Source of the DNA: Veillonella parvula
GTDB taxonomy: Bacteria; Bacillota; Negativicutes; Veillonellales; Veillonellaceae
NCBI RefSeq assembly: GCF_902810435.1
Contig: NZ_LR778174.1
Location: forward strand, 2,082,483-2,146,482
Direction of reading: 5' to 3'
Length of the DNA stretch: 64,000 nt
Of the stretch, positions 43,420-52,302 are shown piece by piece; within the stretch, counting starts at the first letter, position 1, and every line of letters begins with the position of its first letter. The notes under the pieces were generated by a model. That model searched no databases. It was not told the origin of the DNA and worked only from the letters and a program-made list of their open reading frames with translations. The position numbers were made by a program, and so were the translations under genes.

Positions 43420-44571
43420 TTACGCTGTTTGACCTTGTTCAGCTTTTAGCTTTTCTAGCTGCTTTGCTTCCTTCCGTTTAACCCAGAAGACACGAGCACT
43501 TTCACCCAATAGGGAACGCATAGGTTTAGATACCAAGAATCTAGTACCATACCACGCCAATACGGCAAGAATCATACGACCTTTGATATAACCACTGCCT
43601 TCAGCTACCCAGTTCACATAATCTATCTCAATAGACTCTGCTTGCTCAGGCCAAATGCTATACAACATAGATGCAATAAGCCCCATCCGATACGGATCGC
43701 CAATACCAAATCGGCCCTCTATAGCCATATCACGTGGTTTAGAATGGTTATAGCATCGTTTCGACACAAGGAATATCTGACGCCACAGCTCTGTATTTCT
43801 CAAGTGTTTCATAAACCAGAATGTAGGAATTTCAGACTTGAATGATGCTACCGGATCATTAGGATCAGGCTTTCCAAAACGTTGTTTCACAGTCGTTTTA
43901 ATATCATTTACCTTCGTAAATACCTTTTCCTTGATAGATCCGTCACTATTAAAAGTAACACGACTTACTACTTCATCATCATCTTGAATGTGAGCCGTTG
44001 GATCTTGTTGAATCGAGTCATACCGATCAGCACGAGCTTGTGCATCCATATCCTTAGATTCCGCATCAGGTCGTTCAATACGTTCCTTACGTTCCTCTTG
44101 ATTAGGTGAGCTCCCCGCCCCTGGTGATTCTTCATCATCAAAGATTGTATTGGAGCCTTGGGCGCTCTTCAAGTCATCAAAGCTTGTACCGCTGGAGCTT
44201 GTAGTTGGACCTTGTCCGCCTCCTTGCATAGCCTTTGCAAAGGCTTCTGCCATGTCGCCATCATCGTCCATTACCTTTTGATATTCTTCATCTACACGAT
44301 TTTCAAGCCATTGTTCATAATCTTTCACAGGACCGATCTTAAGTACACCTAAAACGTATAATTCCTTAAAAAATGGTTTATTTTGAATGTACGCTAAGTG
44401 GAGTGAAAATACGCGCCACAGCCATTTGATGCGCAGCTCACCACGATATGGCGTCCGTCCATCAATTTCGATGCTATATGTGATTGGTGCCAGTAGGATA
44501 GTCAAGATGAGTGCTACAATAATGGCCACAATAACGAGGACCACAATAGCCACTGTACTCAACCACATCAC
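43420..44571 (-). CDS. DUF2953 family membrane protein
   Basis: A 383-residue protein. An N-terminal membrane helix (about 5-27) precedes the DUF2953 core (RTPYRGELRIKWLWRVFSLHL). A long, charged linker rich in Asp, Glu and Ser (about 95-205) separates it from a C-terminal domain (FWFMKHLRNTELWRQIFLVSKRCYNHSKPRDMAIEGRFGIGDPY). The family equals Bacillus YtfI, paired with YtfJ; the function is unknown. The linker length is greater than in Bacillus. Confidence 0.82.
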   Translation of the reverse strand: MMWLSTVAIVVLVIVAIIVALILTILLAPITYSIEIDGRTPYRGELRIKWLWRVFSLHLAYIQNKPFFKELYVLGVLKIGPVKDYEQWLENRVDEEYQKVMDDDGDMAEAFAKAMQGGGQGPTTSSSGTSFDDLKSAQGSNTIFDDEESPGAGSSPNQEERKERIERPDAESKDMDAQARADRYDSIQQDPTAHIQDDDEVVSRVTFNSDGSIKEKVFTKVNDIKTTVKQRFGKPDPNDPVASFKSEIPTFWFMKHLRNTELWRQIFLVSKRCYNHSKPRDMAIEGRFGIGDPYRMGLIASMLYSIWPEQAESIEIDYVNWVAEGSGYIKGRMILAVLAWYGTRFLVSKPMRSLLGESARVFWVKRKEAKQLEKLKAEQGQTA

Positions 44572-44591
44572 CTCCTTAGGTGTTCCTATGA

Positions 44592-45170
44592 TTAGTTTTC
44601 AATGCCTTTTCGAGCCATTACACCTTGTAGGTAGTAATGTTTAATCTCTTTCATCTCCGTTACGAGATCTGCCTCATCAATTAATTCTTGAGGAGCCCCA
44701 CGGCCCGTAAATACGAGTTCCGTTTCTGGATGACGAGCATCGAGTAAAGCTTTAGTTTTATCCCATGTAATGAGTTCAAAGAAGAGAGCCATATTGTACT
44801 CATCAAGTACAACGAGGTCGTACTCACCACTGCTGATCGCAGCGAGTGCACGTTCATAGCCTTTTTCAATGAGAGCTACATAATCCTTCGGAGGATTACC
44901 AGACTCAAAGACAACGACTTCATCGCCCCATTTAGCAAGTTCATCCTTACTCTTCATCCCTTCTTTGATGATAAAGAATGGCTTGCCCACAGTTTCTAAC
45001 GTTAAATTTGTTAAGGTAGGTAAAATAGTATGTTCACTATATACTTTAGATTTCATAAATTGTAAGAAGAGGACTTTCTTGCCAGCGCCGATGGCACGAA
45101 TAGCTAGGCCAATTGCGGCAGTCGTTTTGCCCTTGCCTTCACCGGTATAAACTTGTACATAGGCCTTCAT
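44592..45170 (-). CDS. cobO: Cob(I)alamin adenosyltransferase (CobO/BtuR type)
   Basis: A protein of about 192 residues from the start at 45170 (GGAGGT 6 nt upstream). The P-loop GEGKGKTTAAI is at about 10-20, with DEYNMALFF and the acidic pair in the centre. It transfers the adenosyl group of ATP to cobalamin. A B12-dependent methionine synthase is in this window, although that enzyme uses methylcobalamin; adenosylcobalamin would serve mutases elsewhere. The C-terminus RKGIEN is slightly short. Confidence 0.92.
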   Translation of the reverse strand: MKAYVQVYTGEGKGKTTAAIGLAIRAIGAGKKVLFLQFMKSKVYSEHTILPTLTNLTLETVGKPFFIIKEGMKSKDELAKWGDEVVVFESGNPPKDYVALIEKGYERALAAISSGEYDLVVLDEYNMALFFELITWDKTKALLDARHPETELVFTGRGAPQELIDEADLVTEMKEIKHYYLQGVMARKGIEN

Positions 45171-45229
45171 AGATATACCTCCGTTCATATACTTTTATTT
45201 TACAATATATATATACAAAAAGAAAGAAA

Positions 45230-45272
45230 AAGAACTTGCTATAAGCGCATATGCACGCATAACAAGTTCTTT
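45230..45272 (-). terminator. Terminator of the M23 peptidase gene
   Basis: AAGAACTTG (45230-45238) pairs with CAAGTTCTT (45263-45271); an inner stem is possible. On the minus strand a T-rich tract follows. It is about 70 bp after the stop codon. Confidence 0.7.
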
Positions 45273-45342
45273 TCATATGTATTGTATTTAATTTTGAGTA
45301 TATAGTATTTGATTTACGTGTATCACAATTGATTTTGCGTAT

Positions 45343-46299
45343 CTAATTGCTAATCGGTAAGAAAATCATAGGATCTACAGGTGTATTGTTGAGGCGTACC
45401 TCGTAGTGAACGTGGGCACCCGTACTTTTACCAGTACTACCCATCAAAGCTATGGTTTGACCTTGTTTCACACTCATCCCTACTGTTACCAATACAGCAC
45501 TATTATGGCCATAACGGGTAACAAAGCCATTGCCATGATCGATTTCAACGAGGTTACCATAACCGCCGCTTGTATACCCTGCAAAGGTTACCACCCCTGC
45601 CGCAGTAGCTACAATTTGGGAACCATAGTCATCGGCAATATCGATACCTTCATGGAATGCACCAATAGCACCCGTAACAGGATCAACACGGCTACCAAAT
45701 GGAGATGTAATAACACCCTTACTCGGCCAAATACTAGGTGTCGTACTATTCACAGCACCACCAGAACCAGCGGAGAAGTTGATGGATTGTAATGCCATCA
45801 AATCTTGTGCGCCACCATCACGAAGAATATTGCGCATCGTATAGAAGCTAACAAGCAATTTTTGTGCTTCCTTATCCATTTTGGACAGTCGAGCCGATAA
45901 TTGTGCCGCTGTTAACGTCTGTACTTCGCTATTATCAGCGGCTTCCTGCTTTGGGTCACTACCATCCCCGCCACCTTGAGCTGGTGTACCAGATTCAGCA
46001 CCCTTTAACATTTGCTTATTCTCTTCACTAATTTGATTTAAGTTTTGAATTTTCTTATCCAGAACCTCTGTTTTTTGTTGTAACAATTTCAACTGTTCCG
46101 ATTGTAATTGCGTTTGTTGTCGTAATTGCACAACCTCAGCCTGACGCACGATGCCCCAAATACCGAGTACCAATGCCAAGACCAATACTACAGAACCAAT
46201 AATGGCAACGAGTTTCGCTTGTTTGGTAGTTAATGTCAATATGCAGTTGTCACCATTTCTTTCAACTTTGTTTGAAATGAATGCCGGTATTTTCAACAT
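45343..46299 (-). CDS. M23-family peptidase with membrane anchor and coiled coil
   Basis: A 318-residue protein with an N-terminal membrane span (about 30-52) and a coiled coil (about 55-95). The C-terminal LytM/M23 domain (about 195-318) shows HEGIDIADDYG, giving the zinc ligands His and Asp, and HVHYEVRLNN with the HxH motif. It is a predicted endopeptidase of peptidoglycan, anchored in the cytoplasmic membrane. The coiled coil resembles EnvC/NlpD-type regulators, but all metal ligands are intact. The gene is 9 bp from the DUF4446 gene stop. Confidence 0.88.
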   Translation of the reverse strand: MLKIPAFISNKVERNGDNCILTLTTKQAKLVAIIGSVVLVLALVLGIWGIVRQAEVVQLRQQTQLQSEQLKLLQQKTEVLDKKIQNLNQISEENKQMLKGAESGTPAQGGGDGSDPKQEAADNSEVQTLTAAQLSARLSKMDKEAQKLLVSFYTMRNILRDGGAQDLMALQSINFSAGSGGAVNSTTPSIWPSKGVITSPFGSRVDPVTGAIGAFHEGIDIADDYGSQIVATAAGVVTFAGYTSGGYGNLVEIDHGNGFVTRYGHNSAVLVTVGMSVKQGQTIALMGSTGKSTGAHVHYEVRLNNTPVDPMIFLPISN

Positions 46300-46308
46300 A
46301 AAACTTCC

Positions 46309-46830
46309 TTATTTCGAGACGATAGCGCTCGTCAACGCTTCCTCATTGGTACGCTCACCCAACGCTTCGTTCAAACTTTCTAATTCTTCTTGTGAAAGAC
46401 TTACTAAACTTTTACCTTTCACAATAGGTTTACTAAAAATACGAGATTCGCTACGACCGTAAATACTGGAGATACAGATGCCATTATTGTTGCCATCTAG
46501 CAAGGTAAGCGCAAAGGACAGATCATTTCCGATATTTTCAAAGGCATTATACTTAATAAAACCAATTTTTTGTATCGTATTGCTCTGAATATTACGGATT
46601 GCCACTTGCTCGGATAACAAGGACTCAAGGCCCTTTGCAGCATCGCGAATTTCACTAACCTCTACAGATAATTTACGTTCTAGGCTCGCACCATGCTCCC
46701 CTTGCATAAAGAAATCGTATTTCTTTTTCAAGCTACCTAAACGGATGTGTAAGATTACACAATATACGAATAACACTATAACAAGAACGATGGTAACCAT
46801 GCCTATCCACGGTTGAATCGATTCGAACAT
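46309..46830 (-). CDS. DUF4446 family membrane protein
   Basis: A 173-residue protein with one N-terminal span (about 8-28), a coiled coil (about 30-75) and a C-terminal domain starting IGFIKYNAFENIGNDLSFALTLLDGNNNG, the DUF4446 signature. Homologues commonly lie near parAB in Firmicutes, and here parAB is 2 kb away. The function is unknown. The promoter TTTAAC, 17 bp, TATAAT is visible upstream. Confidence 0.85.
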   Translation of the reverse strand: MFESIQPWIGMVTIVLVIVLFVYCVILHIRLGSLKKKYDFFMQGEHGASLERKLSVEVSEIRDAAKGLESLLSEQVAIRNIQSNTIQKIGFIKYNAFENIGNDLSFALTLLDGNNNGICISSIYGRSESRIFSKPIVKGKSLVSLSQEELESLNEALGERTNEEALTSAIVSK

Positions 46831-47041
46831 GTATTTTCCTTCCTATACAATCATCAAAACTCCAACAGTTAATTATACCATTCCTATTGTGAAAGTTAAA
46901 TGACTGCATGCAATTTAATTTAATATATCTAATATTTAATATATCTAATATAGATAAACGATACCTATATAACAATGTATATAACAAGCATGTAATGTAT
47001 ATCTAAATGTATGTGTTACATACATATTACAATGCTACTTA

Positions 47042-48412
47042 TTAGCCCTCTAGTTCGTCAACAAATGGGCTTATTGCTCGTTCTAGTATACCATGTAGAG
47101 CTGCTATGAGTACACCGTAATTTACAATGGGTGTACCTTGTACAACAGCGCATTCAATACGACGTAACACCTCACGGCGTGTTAGCATACAAGCACCACA
47201 GTGGATGATCAAATCATACTGTGATACATCCTTAGGGAATGCTCCCCCACTAGTGAATTCTAACTGTAAATCTGTATAACCTTGCTTCTTTAAAAGATTA
47301 GGTATTTTTACAGTCCCAATATCATCGCATTGACGACGATGTGTACAACCTTCACTGATAAGCACCTTGGAACCAGCTTTCAGATTCTTAATAGCCTTAA
47401 CACCAGTTACTAAATCCTGTAATTTTCCCTTGAACCGCGCCATCAAAATAGAAAAAGACGTCAACGGAATCGAATCAGGGGTCAACTCATCAACCCGATC
47501 AAACGCTTGGGAGTCACAGATTACCATTTTAGGGGGATTCTTAAGCGAGTGAATCATAGCCGGTAATTCTTCTGTTTGGCAGACTAAAGCTAAGCCTTTA
47601 TAATCGAGAATTTCTCGGATAGTTTGCACCTGTGGCAAGATGAGTCGCCCCTTTGGTGCGGCACTGTCGATAGGACATACAAGAATAATTGTATCCCCCT
47701 CTTCAACTAAACCTTGTAAAAGAGTTTGCTCCCCTTCTACATCAAGTGGTGTTAGCCCACCGAGTAAATCAAGCAACTCTAATCGTTTCGCATCAGATGT
47801 GAAGTCAGCATAACCAATGACAGTAGCTAAGTCTGATAAGCTTGTATGGGCGGCTATATAGCCCTCCCCCACTATAACTTTTCCGACAATATCTTTAGAA
47901 TCATCTAAATTGTTTGTAACTTTACTTATATTGTCTACAGATTCTTTTATAGTTCCTTTAGACTTTACTATATTCTCTTTAAGCTCATCTATATCATTTT
48001 TATATAAATACTTATCGAATTTAGTCGAATTAATTTCATTTATAAAAAGCGCGATAGGTACATTATTTTGTTTTAAAAGACCTAACCAATGCATATCGTC
48101 GGAAGTTGGCGCTTCATCGGTACGAAGCACATAAACAGCCAAGTTAATCTTTTTTACAACCTCTTCTGTTTTCTCCATGCGCAATGCACCTAATTCAGTT
48201 GTATCATCTATACCAGCTGTATCGGTAATCACCACAGGGCCAAGCGGCAAGATTTCCATAGCTTTACTCACAGGATCAGTTGTAGTCCCTGCCACATCGG
48301 ACACTAACGATACAGGCTGATCAGTTAACATATTGATCAATGTAGACTTACCGGCATTACAACGGCCAAAAAAGCCAATATGTATGCGGTTTGCCTTAGG
48401 TGTTTGTTCCAT
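47042..48412 (-). CDS. hydF: [FeFe]-hydrogenase maturation GTPase HydF
   Basis: A 456-residue HydF. The GTPase P-loop GRCNAGKS is at 16-23 with the DTAGIDD switch motif near 60. The C-terminal iron-sulfur ligands are CTHRRQC (C-x-H) and HCGACM, separated as in HydF. HydF carries the assembled 2Fe subcluster and delivers it to HydA. Its substrate, the hydrogenase, lies 18 kb away at 27826-29256. hydE and hydG are not in the window. Confidence 0.95.
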   Translation of the reverse strand: MEQTPKANRIHIGFFGRCNAGKSTLINMLTDQPVSLVSDVAGTTTDPVSKAMEILPLGPVVITDTAGIDDTTELGALRMEKTEEVVKKINLAVYVLRTDEAPTSDDMHWLGLLKQNNVPIALFINEINSTKFDKYLYKNDIDELKENIVKSKGTIKESVDNISKVTNNLDDSKDIVGKVIVGEGYIAAHTSLSDLATVIGYADFTSDAKRLELLDLLGGLTPLDVEGEQTLLQGLVEEGDTIILVCPIDSAAPKGRLILPQVQTIREILDYKGLALVCQTEELPAMIHSLKNPPKMVICDSQAFDRVDELTPDSIPLTSFSILMARFKGKLQDLVTGVKAIKNLKAGSKVLISEGCTHRRQCDDIGTVKIPNLLKKQGYTDLQLEFTSGGAFPKDVSQYDLIIHCGACMLTRREVLRRIECAVVQGTPIVNYGVLIAALHGILERAISPFVDELEG

Positions 48413-48509
48413 AACCTATCCTTGTTACTTAACCTTCACATATATTACATATATATTATAAAACGTCTTGCGTCTTATCTTATTATTTAATAAATTTCTT
48501 ATATATAGT

Positions 48510-48537
48510 AAAAGCGCAGCCCGTAGACTACACTTTT
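48510..48537 (-). terminator. Probable parAB terminator
   Basis: On the minus strand AAAAGTGTAG pairs with CTGCGCTTTT (48510-48537) using two G-U pairs. It lies between parB and hydF, after the hexanucleotide tract. Confidence 0.6.
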
Positions 48538-48644
48538 ACCTCAGATTGTTATTATTACGACTATTACAATTGCTATAGCTGTTATTATTGTTATTGTTGT
48601 TGTTATTATTATCGTTACTATTACGGCTATTACTATTGTTATGA

Positions 48645-48692
48645 CTTTTGCTTTTGCTTTTGCTTTTGCTTTTGCTTTTGCTTTTGCTTTTG
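48645..48692. repeat. Hexanucleotide microsatellite, 8 perfect copies of CTTTTG
   Basis: Eight uninterrupted CTTTTG units, starting 8 bp after the parB stop. A TTATTG/TTATTA-rich low-complexity tract (about 48546-48644) adjoins it. Perfect hexamer runs are prone to slippage, so length variation between strains is likely. Confidence 0.95.
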
Positions 48693-48700
48693 CTAGCCAA

Positions 48701-49630
48701 TTATACTCTAAACTCTATTGTTTCCGCATCTTCTGTTCGATCTTGCCCATCCATATATGCAATAAGTCTTTCTAATTCAGCTTCAGAGGAGAAAGCAATT
48801 TCAATTTTTCCTTGTACCTTTTTGCCTGCACGGAATTTAATATTCACAGGGGACCCTAAGCTTAGTTTTAAACGGTCCATTAGAGCACGAACTTCTGCCG
48901 TATTTTGGGGTTTACCAGTCTTTGCTTTAGATGATTTATTTTGCATAGACTTAACAAGGGCCTCTGCTTGTCTAGCGCTTAGCTCGCCCTCTTTAATACG
49001 TTCAGCTGCTTCCATTTGTTGAGCTGCACTTCTTAACGCTAATAATGGACGAGCTTGGCCAACCGTCAAATCACCTTCAATAAGATCTTTTTGTACAGAA
49101 TCACATAATTTTAAAAGGCGAACCATATTAGCAATATATGAACGACTACGGCCAAGACGAGCAGAAATCATTTCTTGCGTTTGCTTATAGGTATCCATCA
49201 ATCCTTGATAAGCCAATGCTTCTTCAATGGGATCTAATCCTTCTCGTTGTAAGTTTTCTACAAGAGCAACCTCTGTCATTTCTTCGGTATTATATTTTTT
49301 AACAATAACTGGTACTGTTTTTAATCCAGCAATCATAGCAGCACGATAACGGCGCTCGCCAGCCACAATTTGGTATTTATTCTTTTGTTTACGAACCACA
49401 ATAGGTTGGAAAATACCAAGATTCTTGATTGATTCAGCTAAAGTAGCTAGACTATCTTCATCAAAACTTTTACGTGGTTGGTCTACATTTGGAACTAGCT
49501 CAGAAATCGGCAGTTCATGTATCTCTTTATCAGGCAATACAGACTCTACAGAGTCAACCTTCATCAAATTCTCAAGGCCCTTCCCCAATCCAGACGCTTT
49601 GCTTTTCTTGCTTTTAATTTCTCTTGGCAT
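48701..49630 (-). CDS. parB: Chromosome partitioning protein ParB (Spo0J)
   Basis: A 309-residue ParB. The N-terminal CTPase domain has the PNVDQPRKSFDE box and the GERRYRAAMIAG motif, followed by the helix-turn-helix with ARLGRSRSYIANMVRLLKL. It binds parS, loads as a CTP-dependent clamp and recruits SMC. Five perfect parS sites are within 4 kb. The parA gene is upstream on the same strand with a 183-bp gap holding short repeats. Confidence 0.96.
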   Translation of the reverse strand: MPREIKSKKSKASGLGKGLENLMKVDSVESVLPDKEIHELPISELVPNVDQPRKSFDEDSLATLAESIKNLGIFQPIVVRKQKNKYQIVAGERRYRAAMIAGLKTVPVIVKKYNTEEMTEVALVENLQREGLDPIEEALAYQGLMDTYKQTQEMISARLGRSRSYIANMVRLLKLCDSVQKDLIEGDLTVGQARPLLALRSAAQQMEAAERIKEGELSARQAEALVKSMQNKSSKAKTGKPQNTAEVRALMDRLKLSLGSPVNIKFRAGKKVQGKIEIAFSSEAELERLIAYMDGQDRTEDAETIEFRV

Positions 49631-49734
49631 ACAACTAACCCTCTCAGCCTTACAAATATTTACAAATTCAAAATATGTAAATCACGCAAACCACCAAAAA
49701 CTAATATACTTAGCATTAGATACCTACATATTAC

Positions 49735-49840
49735 CAGATACTTATTACCTTTAGGTACTTACTTCGCTTTAATATATATTTATTGAGTTTTAGTACTTAT
49801 TTATCTCTAGTGCTTATTTAGTTTTAGATGCTTTAATTAC
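49735..49840 (-). repeat. Degenerate repeats in the parA-parB gap
   Basis: On the minus strand, variants of AAGTACTAAA recur about seven times (AAGCATCTAAAA, AAGCACTAGAG, AAGTACTAAAAC, AAGTACCTAAAGG, AAGTATCTGG and others) at 15-25 bp intervals. They begin within the last parA codons and continue toward parB. Confidence 0.45.
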
Positions 49841-50584
49841 CTCTTTAGCTAATTTCGTATATACATCAGCACCTTTGGATTTTGGATCATATACAATGAT
49901 TGGCTCCCCATAACTAGGTGCCTCACTTAAACGTACATTACGAGGAATAATTGTTTTATATACTTTATTGCCAAAGAATTTTTTTACTTCATCAGCTACT
50001 TGAATAGATAAATTTGTCCGGCCATCAAACATAGTCAATAGCACGCCTTCAATTTCAAGATCTTTATTTGATGTTTGTTGTACAATTGTTATCGTTTTAA
50101 CTAATTGACTAACCCCTTCCAATGCGTAAAATTCACTTTGAATCGGAATCAATACACTATCAGCAGCAGTGAAGGCATTTAATGTTAATAATCCGAGAGA
50201 TGGTGGACAGTCAATGACGATAAAATCATATGTATCTCGTACTGACGCTAATGCTTTTTTCAACATTGTTTCACGTGAAACAACGGAAACTAGTTCTACT
50301 TCAGCACCAGCTAGTTGAATTGTTGCAGGCGCCACAAATAGGTTTTCAAGCATTGTAGGTTGTACAATATCAGCAATTGGTTCTCCATCAATTAGAACAT
50401 CATGCACACAAAGCTCTAAATCATCCTTTTCAATACCTAACCCAGAACTAGCATTACCTTGTGGATCCAAATCAACCAGCAACACTTTCCTACCTGCATC
50501 AGCTAAACAAGCACTCAAATTTACTGATGTTGTAGTTTTACCAACGCCACCTTTTTGATTAGTAATAGCTATAACCTTGCCCAC
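49814..50584 (-). CDS. parA: Chromosome partitioning ATPase ParA (Soj)
   Basis: A 256-residue ParA with the deviant Walker A KGGVGKTT (11-18), Walker [10 protein letters not shown] (about 120-128) and the DPQGNAS motif. It forms a DNA-bound ATP gradient and works with ParB on parS. The gene itself contains one parS site (50267-50282). It lies upstream of parB on the minus strand. Confidence 0.96.
   Translation of the reverse strand: MGKVIAITNQKGGVGKTTTSVNLSACLADAGRKVLLVDLDPQGNASSGLGIEKDDLELCVHDVLIDGEPIADIVQPTMLENLFVAPATIQLAGAEVELVSVVSRETMLKKALASVRDTYDFIVIDCPPSLGLLTLNAFTAADSVLIPIQSEFYALEGVSQLVKTITIVQQTSNKDLEIEGVLLTMFDGRTNLSIQVADEVKKFFGNKVYKTIIPRNVRLSEAPSYGEPIIVYDPKSKGADVYTKLAKEVIKASKTK
50267..50282. 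promoter_or_regulatory. parS site 1 (inside parA)
   Basis: Perfect 16-bp TGTTTCACGTGAAACA, the Firmicute consensus for ParB binding. It is located in the parA coding sequence. Confidence 0.95.
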
Positions 50585-50777
50585 TTAATTCACCTCACAT
50601 CTTCGTTCAAAATATTTCTTTTCCATTATAACATAAAACAATGCTAATTACGGTATTTATAAATCAAATTCTCATTAATTTTTTATCTACTACATTATTT
50701 TTCCACCTACATTTATATTACGCCCACAAATTTATAGGTAAATAACTTCATTAATATGGTTATAACATTTATTTTAT

Positions 50778-50793
50778 TGTTTCACGTGAAACA
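50778..50793. promoter_or_regulatory. parS site 2
   Basis: Perfect TGTTTCACGTGAAACA, in the intergenic region upstream of parA. Confidence 0.95.
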
Positions 50794-50877
50794 TAACAAT
50801 TTATTTCTTTACTATATATAAGTACAACACGAAACAAGAAAAATTACATCAAATATTTTATAAGTTTCACGATTAAA

Positions 50878-50893
50878 TGTTTCACGTGAAACA
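50878..50893. promoter_or_regulatory. parS site 3
   Basis: Perfect TGTTTCACGTGAAACA, 100 bp from site 2. A half-site AGTTTCACG lies about 10 bp to the left. Confidence 0.95.
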
Positions 50894-51176
50894 TTTAAGG
50901 ATTAAAATCTAACGCAAAAAATTACGTTATAAAATTAATAAAAAATTTTACAGTAAAAAATTATCATCTTAATATAAATCTATACCCAACAAACAAATAT
51001 ATACAAAATTATTTTATATCATCTTTTTATTTATAGAACAACACTATTAGCGAAGGTATAAAGTAATCAGCCTTTGATCGGTAACATTATATATAACAAT
51101 AATATACGAAATGTAATGAACTAATATTAATATACTTATATACTCATAACAAATTATTAGATTATATTTAACAAAT

Positions 51177-51192
51177 TGTTTCACGTGAAACA
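51177..51192. promoter_or_regulatory. parS site 4
   Basis: Perfect TGTTTCACGTGAAACA, about 300 bp from site 3. Confidence 0.95.
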
Positions 51193-51320
51193 TTAAGGTT
51201 AACACTAAACACATAAAGTCTTCACCACCAATAACTTTTACAATCAAAAATCATTTTGATATAACTTCAAACTATATCTATATACTACTAAATTATATGA
51301 GAATACAGGTCCTATATGCT

Positions 51321-51349
51321 TTGACAGGTATTAGCCATATCTATATACT
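51321..51349 (+). promoter_or_regulatory. Promoter of the methionine synthase operon
   Basis: TTGACA (51321-51326), a 17-bp spacer and TATACT (51344-51349). It gives a leader of about 130 nt before the reactivation-domain gene. Confidence 0.7.
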
Positions 51350-51439
51350 ATTAGTTAGATAGTAATTAGATTGATAATCTTAAGAATCTAGAAAAATTAC
51401 TTTATAAGATTTATATACAATTGATAACAGTAAGCACAT

Positions 51440-51464
51440 GCTCTACGGACACGCAGAGCTTTTT
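51440..51464 (+). terminator. Attenuator-like hairpin before the methionine synthase reactivation gene
   Basis: GCTCT (51440-51444) pairs with AGAGC (51455-51459), with two inner base pairs, followed by five T. It sits 15 bp ahead of the GAGGAGG ribosome binding site. The stem is short, so its strength is uncertain. No S-box, T-box or cobalamin riboswitch signature was recognised in the leader. Confidence 0.45.
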
Positions 51465-51486
51465 ATTTTGAAGAGGAGGCGTTTCC

Positions 51487-52254
51487 ATGCCCATCTATAA
51501 CGGAATGCTTCCTGCCATCGACAAAGCAGAAGTAAAACGATACGCAGGACTTCGTCACGCTGAGGATTTCCCACAAAACTATGTTGACGAAGCATGTAAG
51601 GAAATCCAATTATTGGCTACACCTAGAGGTGTATATCAAGAATATGATTACGATGCAGAAACAAAGACTATTTTAAGTAATCCACCCCTAAAAATTGAAG
51701 GTTCTATCATCGAAAAACATCTAGAAAAATCTACTAAAGTATACGTATTGGGCGTAACAGTCGGAGAAGATGTAGAAATTCGTAGTGAGCAGTTATTTAA
51801 ACAAGGTAACTATACGGTAGGTTTATTACTTGATGCAGCGGCGACAACTGCTGTAGAACAGGTAGCTGATCAGGTAAACGAAGTAATCAATACGATTGCT
51901 AAGAAACAGGGATATAAGCCAACCTGGCGTTTTAGTCCTGGTTATGGCAATTGGCCATTAGAGATTCAGCCTGAATTAGCTAACATTATTAAAACTGAGC
52001 TAATTGGCTTACAAGTTACAGAAAACTATTTATTATTCCCACGTAAATCTGTAACAGCTATTATTGGTTTAATGCCAGCAAATGAAGATATTAAAACAAA
52101 AAGAGGCTGTACATCTTGTTCACAACAAGACTGCGCTTCTCGTAAATTACCAGAGAAAGCAACAGTTAACGACCAAGATAGGGGAGAAGAGGAAGGTAGC
52201 AAAACTACTGCCGATATTTCTGGCATCGCTATGAAAGGTCAACCAACAGAGTGA
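51487..52254 (+). CDS. Stand-alone methionine synthase reactivation domain protein
   Basis: A 255-residue protein matching the AdoMet-binding reactivation module normally at the C-terminus of MetH. The signature RFSPGYGNWPLEIQ (about 158-171) and KSVTAIIGLMP (about 194-204) are clear. A C-terminal tail has CTSCSQQDCASRK, perhaps a small Fe-S or zinc site. It would restore oxidised cob(II)alamin on the neighbouring MetH. It is in the same operon, 48 bp before metH, with a parS site in the gap. Confidence 0.88.
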   Translation: MPIYNGMLPAIDKAEVKRYAGLRHAEDFPQNYVDEACKEIQLLATPRGVYQEYDYDAETKTILSNPPLKIEGSIIEKHLEKSTKVYVLGVTVGEDVEIRSEQLFKQGNYTVGLLLDAAATTAVEQVADQVNEVINTIAKKQGYKPTWRFSPGYGNWPLEIQPELANIIKTELIGLQVTENYLLFPRKSVTAIIGLMPANEDIKTKRGCTSCSQQDCASRKLPEKATVNDQDRGEEEGSKTTADISGIAMKGQPTE

Positions 52255-52270
52255 TGTTTCACGTGAAACA
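52255..52270. promoter_or_regulatory. parS site 5 (between the reactivation gene and metH)
   Basis: Perfect TGTTTCACGTGAAACA, beginning directly after the stop codon of the reactivation gene and 32 bp before the metH start. ParB binding here sits inside a transcribed operon. Confidence 0.95.
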
Positions 52271-52302
52271 TTTTAATTTTAGGATGTTAAAGGAAGATAT
52301 TT

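Larger units (their letters stand above)
50585..51486. other. Gene-free 0.9-kb AT-rich region with three parS sites
   Basis: This stretch separates parA (minus) from the methionine synthase reactivation gene (plus). It holds parS at 50778, 50878 and 51177, and the promoter and hairpin of the downstream operon. A 66-codon frame at 51047-51247 is probably spurious. I see no gene or RNA signature in the rest. Confidence 0.7.

Noticed and set aside
48648..49022. A 124-codon plus-strand frame beginning with poly-leucine
   Set aside because: It reads through the CTTTTG microsatellite and the complement of parB; the parB frame on the minus strand explains the region.
51047..51247. A 66-codon minus-strand frame between parS sites
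   Set aside because: Low-complexity, AT-rich, with a parS site overlapping its region and no clear ribosome binding site; likely chance.
50585..51486. A second replication origin in the parS-rich gap
   Set aside because: No DnaA-box cluster there; perfect TTATNCACA boxes are clustered at 63538-63839 instead.
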